A DNA stretch of 64,000 nucleotides from Bacteroidales bacterium (lineage in GTDB: Bacteria; Bacteroidota; Bacteroidia; Bacteroidales; UBA932), in assembly GCA_024401855.1 (NCBI GenBank), contig JAKSKH010000001.1, forward strand, positions 87,643 through 151,642, read 5' to 3'. Shown here in pieces: positions 52,461 to 60,714 of the stretch. Position numbers and translations under genes: made by a program. How positions within the stretch are numbered: position 1 is the stretch's first letter; each line of letters starts with the position of its first letter. The notes under the pieces were generated by a model. The model made no database searches and was not told the DNA's origin. It saw only the letters and a program-made list of their open reading frames with translations.

Positions 52461-54619
52461 TACTTCACCTCCTTGGCGTAATATCTGTGAAGAGCCTCTA
52501 CATGACGATATTTGTCGAAATTGTCAACAGGACGCAGGAATCCGATTACCCTTGTCCACTGGCGCATGGGCTTGCCACACTTGGGGCATACATCAAGGGG
52601 AACCTTGACAATATGGTGGCATTGTTCGTTCGTGCATTCGCTGTTGGGCACATTGAAAGTGAAATACGACGTGCCGTTGGCGATTGCAAAATCTATGAGC
52701 TTGAGATATTGCTCGTGGCTCAGGTGCTCGTCGAGATTGCAGTGAAGGCCCACACCGCCGTCCAGAAGTTCCGTGAACTCACGTCCGTGAAGACGGAACT
52801 TATCGAGTACGGATGTCTCGGGATCGTCTGCAAGGTAGAAATATGAATTGTAGAGAATACGCCCGTCAGGAATCCAGTAACCGTCCTCCTTGTCCCAGTT
52901 GAGATTTTTGGAGCTCAACCCCTCTGCGGGAACGAATTCCTGGTTGAACTGGAACCTCTTGTCCTTGGAATGCAGCTTGTTCTGTTCGCTTATGGTTCCC
53001 GTGACAAGACGGCAGAACTCCATATAGGGTTTGTTGTAATTGCATTTGAGACCAACAAACTCGGCAGCCTCGTTGATTCCGTTCTCTCCGATAGTGCTGT
53101 AGAGCTTGTTCATCTTGATGTAATTGGACTTGGAAGCATTGAGCATGCCCGCCTCCTCCGTTTCGTACAGCAAAGTCTTGTAAGCCGTATGATATTTGTA
53201 AACTCTTTCCAGAATATTTACAAGATACTGCTTGAAACCTGCTGAAAGCTCGAAGAAATGCTCCTTGACATATTCACGGTCAAGTTCCTCCTCCTTCGCC
53301 CAATCCTGGATGATACGGTTGAGATTGAGGGTGATGACATTCGCGCTTCCGGTCTGTACACCGGTGAGTCCGTTCGTGAAGGAGAACACGTTGTCCTGAA
53401 TCTCGTTGCGCAGACGGCAGCAGCTTGCCAGACCGTTCGGGTTATCGGAAATATATGTAAAGAACGAGTGTCCCTCGGCGTACATCTCTGCGGTGAAGTC
53501 CTTGTACTCCTTGTCTATTATGTCCTTTCCGTCGGAAAGAAGAGCCATGGTCTCGACGGGGAACGTGAGCATGGTCTTCGTACGTTCCATGTTGAACCAT
53601 TTCATGAAGTCTTTCTGAAGGAAGTTCACCCTTTCCCATTCCGGCTTTGTGCCGTCGGGGAAACAGAAATCATCGAACAGCGCGTGCCAGTAATTCGAAT
53701 CGTAGTAACTGATATTGGTGAAAGGAGACTGGTAGCTGCGGTTGCCGGCCGGCTGGTTGATTCCATAGACTATCTGCTGGAAATACTGATGAATGGTCTC
53801 GCCTATCGTCTTCCTGGGATAGAAGGATGCTATCTCATCAATCCTCTTTATATAATCCGGACCGAAATCCTTTGCACAGTAATAATCGAAAACGTTGAAG
53901 AATTCTCCGAACGCCACCGCACCCTTGCACTGGGCGGAAAGGAGGAAGGCAAGATTGCAGAACTGCCCGCAGAAACTGCTGAGATTCTTGGGGGCGCTGG
54001 CTCCAAGGCCGTCCATGCCATGGGTCCCCTCCATCACGAGCGGATAGAGGGAAACAGCTTCGCAATAGTTCTTGACTGCGGGAGAGGACGCCTCGTCGTG
54101 CTGGTATATGATATGATGGTTGAGATCCGCCTCATACTGCTCGGCTACCTCGGGGAAAAGTTCCTTGAGTTTCTTCTTCATCCTGTAGCGCTGGATCTGA
54201 CGGTTGAGAGTCTTGAAGACCTCGCCGTCGAGATTCGCCACATTCTTGATTGCCACGTTGGCGTTGGCATCCGTCTCGGATGACGTTGCGGCATTGTCTC
54301 CGGAATGAGCGTAGGTGTCCATGTAATCGACACGCTCCTTGATGAATCGAAGGTCCTTGTGCTTGTCGCGGTAAAGTATGTACGCCTTTGCAACATCGAA
54401 GAATTTCTCATACATCAGCTGGTTCTCGATGATATCCTGCAGTTTCTCCACCTTGAAGGAATAATCGTCATCAAACATGCTGAAAAGATGAATGAGGCTC
54501 TGATTGAACTCCTCGGGCATGTTGCCCTTTCCACAGGCGACGAAAGCGGAATTGACGGCCTTTTCTATCTTGCCGAAATCGAAATCCTGAATTTCCCCGT
54601 TTCTTTTGATAACTTTCAT
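52460..54619 (-). CDS. nrdD: Anaerobic ribonucleoside-triphosphate reductase (class III)
   Basis: A 719-residue enzyme reducing NTPs to dNTPs without oxygen. It begins with an ATP-cone (MKVIKRNGEIQDFDFGKIEKA), then the glycyl-radical barrel. Near the C terminus are four cysteines in CTNEQCHH and CPKCGKPM, a zinc site, followed by the radical-glycine segment RVIGFLRP. The ATG at 54619 was chosen over a TTG five codons earlier. It indicates anaerobic DNA synthesis. The upstream gap holds a TATTTTTG element, a long inverted repeat and a DnaA-box match. Confidence 0.94.
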   Translation of the reverse strand: MKVIKRNGEIQDFDFGKIEKAVNSAFVACGKGNMPEEFNQSLIHLFSMFDDDYSFKVEKLQDIIENQLMYEKFFDVAKAYILYRDKHKDLRFIKERVDYMDTYAHSGDNAATSSETDANANVAIKNVANLDGEVFKTLNRQIQRYRMKKKLKELFPEVAEQYEADLNHHIIYQHDEASSPAVKNYCEAVSLYPLVMEGTHGMDGLGASAPKNLSSFCGQFCNLAFLLSAQCKGAVAFGEFFNVFDYYCAKDFGPDYIKRIDEIASFYPRKTIGETIHQYFQQIVYGINQPAGNRSYQSPFTNISYYDSNYWHALFDDFCFPDGTKPEWERVNFLQKDFMKWFNMERTKTMLTFPVETMALLSDGKDIIDKEYKDFTAEMYAEGHSFFTYISDNPNGLASCCRLRNEIQDNVFSFTNGLTGVQTGSANVITLNLNRIIQDWAKEEELDREYVKEHFFELSAGFKQYLVNILERVYKYHTAYKTLLYETEEAGMLNASKSNYIKMNKLYSTIGENGINEAAEFVGLKCNYNKPYMEFCRLVTGTISEQNKLHSKDKRFQFNQEFVPAEGLSSKNLNWDKEDGYWIPDGRILYNSYFYLADDPETSVLDKFRLHGREFTELLDGGVGLHCNLDEHLSHEQYLKLIDFAIANGTSYFTFNVPNSECTNEQCHHIVKVPLDVCPKCGKPMRQWTRVIGFLRPVDNFDKYRHVEALHRYYAKEVK

Positions 54620-54647
54620 ATCGTAATTTTCCAAGCGGTTAAGGATT

Positions 54648-54655
54648 CAAAAATA
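54648..54655 (-). promoter_or_regulatory. -7 promoter element of nrdDG
   Basis: TATTTTTG on the minus strand, 28 bases before the nrdD ATG. No TTG lies at -33; that position falls inside the inverted repeat at 54662-54696, as would be expected of a regulated promoter. Confidence 0.5.
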
Positions 54656-54661
54656 GCACAT

Positions 54662-54696
54662 ATTGTCGGAAACTTCTAAATGAAGTTTTCAACAAT
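54662..54696. repeat. 35-base interrupted palindrome upstream of nrdDG, candidate operator
   Basis: Arms ATTGT-CGG-AAACTTC (54662-54676) and GAAGTTT-TCA-ACAAT (54682-54696) flank TAAAT; 12 of 15 positions are complementary, with symmetric three-base interruptions. It covers the expected -33 zone of nrdD. It could also fold as an RNA hairpin after the phosphopantetheinyl transferase gene, but no T run follows on that strand. Confidence 0.5.
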
Positions 54697-54706
54697 AACG
54701 GCAATT

Positions 54707-54715
54707 TTATCCACA
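54707..54715 (+). promoter_or_regulatory. DnaA-box match upstream of nrdDG
   Basis: TTATCCACA is an exact match to the consensus DnaA-binding nonamer, in the 100-base gap between nrdD and the phosphopantetheinyl transferase gene. One match to a nine-base word in 64 kb is not rare by chance, so only its position gives it weight. Confidence 0.35.
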
Positions 54716-54719
54716 ATGG

Positions 54720-55364
54720 CTATTCGATAACCCAGACAAGCACGTGGCGGTCAAAAGTGATGTACTCCAGATTGAGTTCCTCCTGATAACCGTCCTTGTT
54801 GATGAAAGTGGCACGGAGTTCCCCTTCATCGCGAAGACGGAAATCCTCAACCTCTATCTGTTCCGCAAAATCCACGTTGTATTGGGACATCTTCTTGTAG
54901 ACGGCTTCCTTGGCGCACCAGTAGATTGCGAGCTGCCCGTTACGATTGTCATCATCGTCGAGATCGTCTATCTCCTCCTCCGACAGAGCCTTTTTCTCAA
55001 CTGCGGAGAAGTCCCTGTCCAGAGACTCGCAGTCTATGCCCACCTCCTCCGTATCGTTCAGCAGCACCGCAACGTATTTGTTTGTATGGGTAATGCTGAT
55101 GTTCATTGCGGAGTTCTCTATATACGGCTTGCCGTTGTCGTGATGGCTCAGGTAAACCTTCTCCTCGAACATCGCGTCAAGCAACGCGCGCACGGCAAGC
55201 TTCTGCTTGCGCAAGGATTCGCTCTTGATGTAGGAAATTTCCTCCAACTCGTCGGTTGGGATGGATGTGAGACTCTTGAGTTCCTCTTCAGTCTCGGAAA
55301 TCTGCCAGACTCCCAGTTTCGAGTGGTAGTCGTCGTCCAGATCTTTTATTAGATATAAGGCCAT
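54720..55364 (-). CDS. 4'-phosphopantetheinyl transferase, Sfp type
   Basis: A 214-residue enzyme that loads the phosphopantetheine arm onto carrier proteins. Motifs: MNISITHTNKYVAVLL, EVGIDCESLDRDF (metal-binding Asp and Glu) and YWCAKEAVYKKM (the WxxKEAxxK signature). The start at 55364 (MALYLIKDLDDDYH) is preferred over an upstream TTG and lies 18 bases after TATCTTTG. It is larger than AcpS and probably serves as the main or only holo-ACP synthase. It is divergent from mdh. Confidence 0.88.
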   Translation of the reverse strand: MALYLIKDLDDDYHSKLGVWQISETEEELKSLTSIPTDELEEISYIKSESLRKQKLAVRALLDAMFEEKVYLSHHDNGKPYIENSAMNISITHTNKYVAVLLNDTEEVGIDCESLDRDFSAVEKKALSEEEIDDLDDDDNRNGQLAIYWCAKEAVYKKMSQYNVDFAEQIEVEDFRLRDEGELRATFINKDGYQEELNLEYITFDRHVLVWVIE

Positions 55365-55382
55365 AAATAATTTATAACATGG

Positions 55383-55414
55383 CAAAGATAATAATTATTT
55401 TGTTACTATCTTTG
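55383..55414. promoter_or_regulatory. Divergent -7 elements for the phosphopantetheinyl transferase (minus) and mdh (plus)
   Basis: TATCTTTG on the minus strand (55383-55390) and TATCTTTG on the plus strand (55407-55414) point away from a shared 16-base core. Leaders would be about 15 bases for the minus gene and 30 for mdh. -33 elements are poor on both sides. Confidence 0.58.
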
Positions 55415-55447
55415 TATTGTTGTTTGAGATTTACTTTTTTTAATATC

Positions 55448-56440
55448 ATGAAATACCTTACAAACGAAAAATTGCTCATTGTCGGCGCCGGCGGCATGAT
55501 CGGCTCCAACATGGTTCAGACAGCTCTGATGCTCGGTCTCACCCCCAACGTATGCCTTTACGACATTTTCGAGCCCGGCGTGCACGGAGTTGCGGAAGAA
55601 ATCTATCATTGTGCATTCGAAGGTGCCAACGTAAGTTGGACCACTGACCCCGAGGTCGCTTTCAAGGATGCAAAATACATAATCTCTTCAGGTGGCGCAC
55701 CCCGTAAGGAAGGTATGACCCGCGAAGACCTCCTCAAGGGAAACTGCAAGATCGCCGCTGAATTCGGAGATCTCATCAGGAAGTACTGCCCCGACGTAAA
55801 GCACGTTGTTGTCATCTTCAATCCCGCAGACGTGACAGCGCTCACCGCCCTCATCCATTCAGGACTCAAGCCCGAGCAGCTCACTTCCCTCGCCGCCCTT
55901 GACAGCACCCGTCTTCAGGAGGCCATCGCACAGGAATGCGGAGTTCCCCAGTACAAGGTTACAGGAGCACGCACCTACGGCGGACATGGTGAGGCCATGG
56001 CAGTTTTCGCATCAAAGACTCTTGTTGACGGCAAGCCTCTGGCAGATTTCAATATTCCCGCCGACAAATGGGAGGAAATCAAGCACAACACCATCCAGGG
56101 AGGTTCCAACATCATCAAGCTCCGCGGCCGCAGCTCATTCCAGAGCCCCGCATACCAGGCTGTGAAGATGATTGCCGCAGCTATGGGTTCAGATAAATTC
56201 GAGTGGCCCGCAGGCTGCTACGTAAACTGTGACAAATGCGGTTACAAGAACGTCATGATGGCAATGCCTTCAGTAATAGACGCCACAGGTGTTCATTTCT
56301 CCGCTCCCGAGGGAACAGCAGAGGAAATGGCCGCCCTTCAGGCTTCTTACGAGCACCTCTGCAAGATGCGCGAGGAAATCATCAGCCTCGGAATCATCCC
56401 CGCAGTTGCCGACTGGAAGAAAGTCAATCCTAACCTATAA
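55448..56440 (+). CDS. mdh: Malate dehydrogenase
   Basis: A 330-residue NAD-dependent enzyme. The dinucleotide fold starts at LLIVGAGGMIGSNMVQTA (about 9-26); substrate and catalytic residues lie in SSGGAPRKEGMTREDLLKGN and ARTYGGHGEAM (catalytic His). It resembles the Bacteroidota malate dehydrogenase of the LDH/MDH family. In anaerobes it runs in the reductive direction toward succinate. The frame is open 23 codons further upstream, but the promoter lies there. Its end overlaps the EnvC-like gene by 6 bases. Confidence 0.93.
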   Translation: MKYLTNEKLLIVGAGGMIGSNMVQTALMLGLTPNVCLYDIFEPGVHGVAEEIYHCAFEGANVSWTTDPEVAFKDAKYIISSGGAPRKEGMTREDLLKGNCKIAAEFGDLIRKYCPDVKHVVVIFNPADVTALTALIHSGLKPEQLTSLAALDSTRLQEAIAQECGVPQYKVTGARTYGGHGEAMAVFASKTLVDGKPLADFNIPADKWEEIKHNTIQGGSNIIKLRGRSSFQSPAYQAVKMIAAAMGSDKFEWPAGCYVNCDKCGYKNVMMAMPSVIDATGVHFSAPEGTAEEMAALQASYEHLCKMREEIISLGIIPAVADWKKVNPNL

Positions 56441-57583
56441 GGTTCTGAGCCACTCCTCGGGATTCTGAGGAACGGTTCCCTTCCATATCTGGAAATGAAA
56501 CCGGGTTTGACCATCTACGGTGTCCACGATGCCGACGGTCTGCCCGGTTTTTATTTTGTCCCCGGCCTTGACTGAGACAGACTTCAGCTTGCAATAGAAA
56601 GAGAAATAATTTCCGTGCTGGACAAGAAGGCATTTGCCATATCCGGGCATGACTATCACCTTGCGGGCTTCTCCGTCAAACACAGCCTTTATGGCCGTAT
56701 CCTTATCCAAACCTATGGTGATTCCGTTATTGAAAGGCATCACCACCTTGGTGTATACGGGATGATTGTGCTGGCCGAAGCTCTCGATCACCGGTCCCTC
56801 GGCCGGCCAGGGAAGTTTGCCCATGTTTGACTCGAACTCGCCGCTCAGTTTTATGTCGACCGGCTTGTTGTCCTTTGTCCTTATTACCTTCTGGACCTCC
56901 CTGTCAAGAGCCGCCTTCTGTTGCTTCTTCGTACGAAGCTGGGCCTGATACTTGCTTTTCTGACGGTTCAACTGGGTTATGATTTTCCTGGAACGGGCCT
57001 CCTCGGATTTAAGGGAATCATAATCCTTCTGCCTTTCGGCCCTGACCTTCTCCGCCGCCGACTTCAATCTGACAAGCCTGGCTTTCTGGATTTCCAGCTC
57101 CTTCCTGGCCTCCGCAATCTTGCGTCCCTGAATGTTCATCTGCCGGGACAGATTACGCAGATACGAATAGCGGTGCCCGGCCTGTCCAAGGGAAGTGCTT
57201 GCAAGTATATACATGTACCAAACCCTTGCATCTCTGTTCTTATATGCATTACGGACAAGCCTCCTGTAATAGAGGGTGATTGTGTCCAAGCGCGCATTAA
57301 TTGCCTTTATCTGCCTGTCACACAAGCGTATGCTATCTTTGACGGAAGCTATTTCCCTGTCGCTTTCAGCTATGCGGGTCCTGTAAATCTTCTCCTTCTT
57401 GAGCACAAGCTCAAGGGAAGCCATTGCGTTGGAGCTTTTGTTTGAAGCGGCGCTGATCTGGTCTTCCAGAATCCGGATTTCCTTTTCCAACCTGGCCTTG
57501 CTGTCCGCCCGGGAAGAATCCTGGGCAAAGGACGGAAAGCAGGAAATCACTGCAAGGAAGAAGATTAGCGTGATTTTACTCAT
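56435..57583 (-). CDS. EnvC-like murein hydrolase activator (degenerate M23 domain)
   Basis: A 382-residue exported protein: signal peptide (about 1-20, ending PSFAQ), a long coiled coil (about 25-245, rich in Lys, Glu, Arg), and a C-terminal LytM/M23 domain (about 260-380). The zinc site is largely lost: HxGxD reads NNGITIG, YxHL reads FYCKL, and HLHFE reads RFHFQ. This matches EnvC and NlpD, which switch on amidases at the division site rather than cutting peptidoglycan. It overlaps the TPR gene by 4 bases. Confidence 0.85.
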   Translation of the reverse strand: MSKITLIFFLAVISCFPSFAQDSSRADSKARLEKEIRILEDQISAASNKSSNAMASLELVLKKEKIYRTRIAESDREIASVKDSIRLCDRQIKAINARLDTITLYYRRLVRNAYKNRDARVWYMYILASTSLGQAGHRYSYLRNLSRQMNIQGRKIAEARKELEIQKARLVRLKSAAEKVRAERQKDYDSLKSEEARSRKIITQLNRQKSKYQAQLRTKKQQKAALDREVQKVIRTKDNKPVDIKLSGEFESNMGKLPWPAEGPVIESFGQHNHPVYTKVVMPFNNGITIGLDKDTAIKAVFDGEARKVIVMPGYGKCLLVQHGNYFSFYCKLKSVSVKAGDKIKTGQTVGIVDTVDGQTRFHFQIWKGTVPQNPEEWLRTL

Positions 57584-58812
57584 CTGGCCCTGCTTTTCGA
57601 GAGAGTGTGATAGTAGTTGGCCAGGTTGTTCTCTCCCAGAGCATCGAGAACCTTGGCATAGTGCTCCAGAATCACGGCACTGTCCTTGCCTCCATATATC
57701 ATGGCATGCTTGAAGTACGGCTTTGCCTCCTTATATTTCTTCATAAGGAAAAGAATCCAGCCGTAAGTATCCAGATATGTGGCGTTATCCGGCTCGAGTT
57801 CTATGGCCGTCTTACTCATTTTCAAAGCTTTTCGGAGTTTCTTTCCCCTCTCGGACAGAAAATATGCGTAATTGTTCAGCGTAGTGGCATCGGAAGGACA
57901 TTCCTTAAGGGCGGTTTCAAAAGTTTCGAAAGCCCTGGAATACTCTCCGAGGTGATAGTAGAAATCCCCGAGGGTGCTGTACGCCGTCATCAGATTCGAG
58001 GTGTCACCCGCCGCCTTTGCCACAGGGATGATTTCTCGGCACTGCTGCATTATGCCCAGGGTATCCCTCTTGATGAAACATATCTGGAGCTTGTTCACCC
58101 TGGACTGGACATCCTCCGGATGCATGGTGACACAGGAATCGACAAGCTTCCCGAGCTGCTCCCCCCACACCCAGTAGAAACGGGAATCCATATTCTGCAT
58201 GATATTCTGGATGTACTGACTCTTCAGCGAGGCCGGAACGGAACTGTTGCCTATTATATTTCCAAGAGACAGGAAATACGCCGGAAGGTTGTTGCGAAGC
58301 CTGTACACCTCACTTTTTCCGAGCTCGGCCGGGGCGTAATCCGGTTCCATCTCCAACGCCTGCCCGTAATAGGAGAGGGCAAGGGAGTCATTGCCTTCCT
58401 CCAACCTGGAATCTCCTATCATGGTAAGCGTAAAGCTGTTCTTGTACATCCTGGGGTTGCGCCTGACAAGTTTCTCGCAGAGCTTCGCAGACTTGGAACG
58501 TTCTCCGGTGGAACTGTAGACGGAAGCGAGCGATCCAAGATACCACATATTGGTAGAGTCTATTTCGCAAGCCCCGGCCAGATGCTTCTTTGCGGCCGCA
58601 ATATCCTTCATGGAATATTCGCACAGGCCTAGATAATAGAGGACGGCGTCATCAAGGCTGTCCCTGGCGTGAAGGAGTTCAAAATCCGCGCGCGCCTCTT
58701 CATATTTCTCATCCGAGAACTTCTGAACGGCACCGATAAAATCAGATTTTTCCTGCCCGGCTATTGCGATGCAGAAAACAAAACAGCATAAAACAACGGC
58801 AATCCTACGCAT
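57580..58812 (-). CDS. Exported tetratricopeptide-repeat protein
   Basis: A 410-residue protein with a signal peptide (MRRIAVVLCCFVFCIAIAG). Helical repeats cover most of it: YYLGLCEYSMKDIAAAKKHL, SLALSYYGQALEMEPDYAPA, FYYHLGEYSRAFETFETALK and LEPDNATYLDTYGWILFLMK fit the TPR pattern, about eight units. It is a likely periplasmic scaffold; co-transcription with the EnvC-like gene (ATGA overlap) suggests a cell-wall or division role. A TACTTTTG (58821-58828, minus) lies eight bases before the ATG. Confidence 0.8.
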   Translation of the reverse strand: MRRIAVVLCCFVFCIAIAGQEKSDFIGAVQKFSDEKYEEARADFELLHARDSLDDAVLYYLGLCEYSMKDIAAAKKHLAGACEIDSTNMWYLGSLASVYSSTGERSKSAKLCEKLVRRNPRMYKNSFTLTMIGDSRLEEGNDSLALSYYGQALEMEPDYAPAELGKSEVYRLRNNLPAYFLSLGNIIGNSSVPASLKSQYIQNIMQNMDSRFYWVWGEQLGKLVDSCVTMHPEDVQSRVNKLQICFIKRDTLGIMQQCREIIPVAKAAGDTSNLMTAYSTLGDFYYHLGEYSRAFETFETALKECPSDATTLNNYAYFLSERGKKLRKALKMSKTAIELEPDNATYLDTYGWILFLMKKYKEAKPYFKHAMIYGGKDSAVILEHYAKVLDALGENNLANYYHTLSKSRAR

Positions 58813-58820
58813 AATAAAGA

Positions 58821-58828
58821 CAAAAGTA
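58821..58828 (-). promoter_or_regulatory. -7 promoter element of the TPR-EnvC operon
   Basis: TACTTTTG on the minus strand, eight bases before the ATG at 58812; the leader would be only a few bases. No clear -33. For the divergent sigma gene, TTTG (58847-58850) and a TATTTTTTG-like stretch (58866-58874) are only a loose match. Confidence 0.45.
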
Positions 58829-58882
58829 TACATTTTTAAGAGAAAATTTGGCTACTTTAGCAATATATTTTTTGAGTGACAG

Positions 58883-59407
58883 ATGCAACTTCCAGGTTTT
58901 AAAAAGCATCTTAATACTCGGGAAGCGGAGTTCAAGGAAATCTACGACAGCCTTGCTCCCAGAATGATGGCGGTATGCCTCAGGTATATGGGAGACAGGG
59001 AATCGGCTGAAGACGTGCTTCAGGACGGGTTCGTGACTCTGTTTTCGAAACTGGACACCTACTCGGGGGAAGGTTCTTTCGAAGGATGGGCCAGGAGGAT
59101 CTTTGTCAATACTGCACTGATGAGTCTCAGAAAGAAAGACGCGTTGAAAGGCAGCGAAGATGTGGACGCCGCAAGGGACATTTCCAGCGGCGAACCTTCC
59201 GCCATACAGAAGATCTCCTGCAAGGACATTCTGAAGATGATTTCCGAACTGCCGCCGGGCTACAGGGTGATATTCAACATGTTTGCCATCGAGGGATACT
59301 CCCATAAGGAGATAGCCGAAACGCTTGGCATTTCCGAGAACACATCACGTTCACAGCTCCTGAGAGCCAGAATGCAATTGCAGGAAAAGATTAAGGAAAA
59401 GTATTAG
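58883..59407 (+). CDS. ECF-type RNA polymerase sigma factor
   Basis: A 174-residue sigma-70 family protein with regions 2 and 4 only. Region 2: FKEIYDSLAPRMMAVCLRYM, then DRESAEDVLQDGFVTLFSKL and EGWARRIFVNTALMSLRKK. Region 4: ISELPPGYRVIFNMFAIEGY and SHKEIAETLGISENTSRSQL, the helix-turn-helix. The next gene begins on the base after its stop and encodes the probable anti-sigma factor. Its targets are unknown. Confidence 0.92.
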   Translation: MQLPGFKKHLNTREAEFKEIYDSLAPRMMAVCLRYMGDRESAEDVLQDGFVTLFSKLDTYSGEGSFEGWARRIFVNTALMSLRKKDALKGSEDVDAARDISSGEPSAIQKISCKDILKMISELPPGYRVIFNMFAIEGYSHKEIAETLGISENTSRSQLLRARMQLQEKIKEKY

Positions 59408-60592
59408 ATGCACGAAGAAGACATAAAAGGGTTTGACCTTCAAATAAGGTCAATGGTCGAGGATGCGGAGGTAAGACCCTCACGCCGCGTCCGGAAGGCC
59501 GTGCTCGCGCGAATGGTGCCGGACACCGCGCCACAGGCGAGCCCGTACCGTCCGTGGATGTCCTGGTCTGCGTGCGCCCTTGCGGTATGCGCCGCCCTTG
59601 CGGTGGGCATCTTCCATAAAAGCAAACCAATTCCAACCTATATCATTAATAACGATCCGAAGGAGCTGCTGGCTCAGGAGGTTCCCCAGGTTCTTCCGGA
59701 GCCGGCATCGCCGGAGGCAATCTCCGCGGCCGGAAAGGCGGGAATCCTGCCGGAAAGGTATAAAGACGTCAGTGTCGGGGAAATCGCATCCTTTGCCGTT
59801 CCGGAGAAGCAGGAAGAGGAAACGCCTTCCGCACCGGAGTCCGCTGACGTTCAAATTCCCGTAAACACAGTTACGGACGGCGACAGGGAAGAGGAAAAGG
59901 CGGATGGGGAGTTCATCGACTGGGGTTCTGAGGAAAAGGCTGCGGGAATGCCACGCGACTTCTATCTTCGCGGCTCCGTGACAGGCAACAGTTCGGGAGC
60001 AAAGGTGTCCGGCAGCAGATACATCTCCGGAGGAGGCTCATCCGTTACAGGCATCAAGGAAACGGGGAAATCCTCATACAGCATTCCTTTCACGGCGGGG
60101 CTGGGTGTACGCGTCCACGTCCTTCCGAGGCTCGCCATAGGCACAGGGCTGAACTACTCTTATCTTACGAGAAACTTTGAAGGGGTTTACACGCATGTGA
60201 ACGCCGCAGGAGTCATCGACGTCAAAGCTTCGGGAGACATAAAGCATACCATGCATTACATCGGCATTCCCGTAAACCTTTATTTCGACATAGCGGGAGG
60301 AGACAAGTTCAAATTCTACGTATACGGAGGAGGTTCTGCCGAATACTGTCTGTCAAGCAAATACGACATCCATACCACCACACTCGGCAATTTCACGCAT
60401 AAGGACAAAGTCAACAACCTGCAGTGGTCCGCAGGAATCGGCCTCGGTGTGGAATTCAAGGCCGTCAAGGGCCTGGGCATCTATCTTGACCCCGGAGTCC
60501 GCTATTACTTTGAAAACGGCCAGCCCAGGAATCTGCGTACGGACAAGCCGTTCCTGATTAACCTTGATGCGGGAATCAGATGGGATTTCTGA
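59408..60592 (+). CDS. Dual-membrane anti-sigma factor candidate: cytoplasmic segment, one inner-membrane helix, outer-membrane barrel
   Basis: A 394-residue protein. Residues 1-48 are charged and cytosolic-like, 50-68 form one hydrophobic helix (MSWSACALAVCAALAVGIF), 70-185 are a Pro/Glu/Ser-rich linker, and 185-394 form a beta-barrel-like domain (IPFTAGLGVRVHVLPRLAIG, MHYIGIPVNLYFDI, GLGIYLDPGVRYYF) ending in LDAGIRWDF with a terminal Phe. No cleavable signal precedes the helix. This layout matches the dual membrane-spanning anti-sigma (Dma) proteins described in Bacteroides thetaiotaomicron, linked to outer-membrane vesiculation. It directly abuts the sigma gene. Confidence 0.75.
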   Translation: MHEEDIKGFDLQIRSMVEDAEVRPSRRVRKAVLARMVPDTAPQASPYRPWMSWSACALAVCAALAVGIFHKSKPIPTYIINNDPKELLAQEVPQVLPEPASPEAISAAGKAGILPERYKDVSVGEIASFAVPEKQEEETPSAPESADVQIPVNTVTDGDREEEKADGEFIDWGSEEKAAGMPRDFYLRGSVTGNSSGAKVSGSRYISGGGSSVTGIKETGKSSYSIPFTAGLGVRVHVLPRLAIGTGLNYSYLTRNFEGVYTHVNAAGVIDVKASGDIKHTMHYIGIPVNLYFDIAGGDKFKFYVYGGGSAEYCLSSKYDIHTTTLGNFTHKDKVNNLQWSAGIGLGVEFKAVKGLGIYLDPGVRYYFENGQPRNLRTDKPFLINLDAGIRWDF

Positions 60593-60640
60593 AATAAAGA
60601 AAAAACACAAACGGTTTAAAAACGTATATTTCAACTGTAC

Positions 60641-60671
60641 CCCCTCGGTTTTCTTACGGAAAATTGAGGGG
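60641..60671. repeat. 31-base hairpin between the anti-sigma gene and the following lipoprotein gene
   Basis: CCCCTCGGTTTTC (60641-60653) pairs with GAAAATTGAGGGG (60659-60671) over 13 positions, two of them G-T, with loop TTACG. Only a mixed T/A tract follows, so termination is possible but not typical. The TTG at 60664-60666, 20 bases before TTTCTTTG (60687-60694), may be the -33 of the next gene, which would put the hairpin over its promoter. Confidence 0.6.
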
Positions 60672-60714
60672 TTGATTTATATTGCCTTTCTTTGTATGAC
60701 CAAAACTTTTGTCT

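Noticed and set aside
53258-54283. A 341-codon plus-strand frame antisense to nrdD
   Set aside because: It results from the codon use of nrdD; no promoter, motif or neighbour supports it.
57607-58632. A 341-codon plus-strand frame antisense to the TPR gene
   Set aside because: The TPR protein on the minus strand has a signal peptide and repeats, while the antisense product has none.
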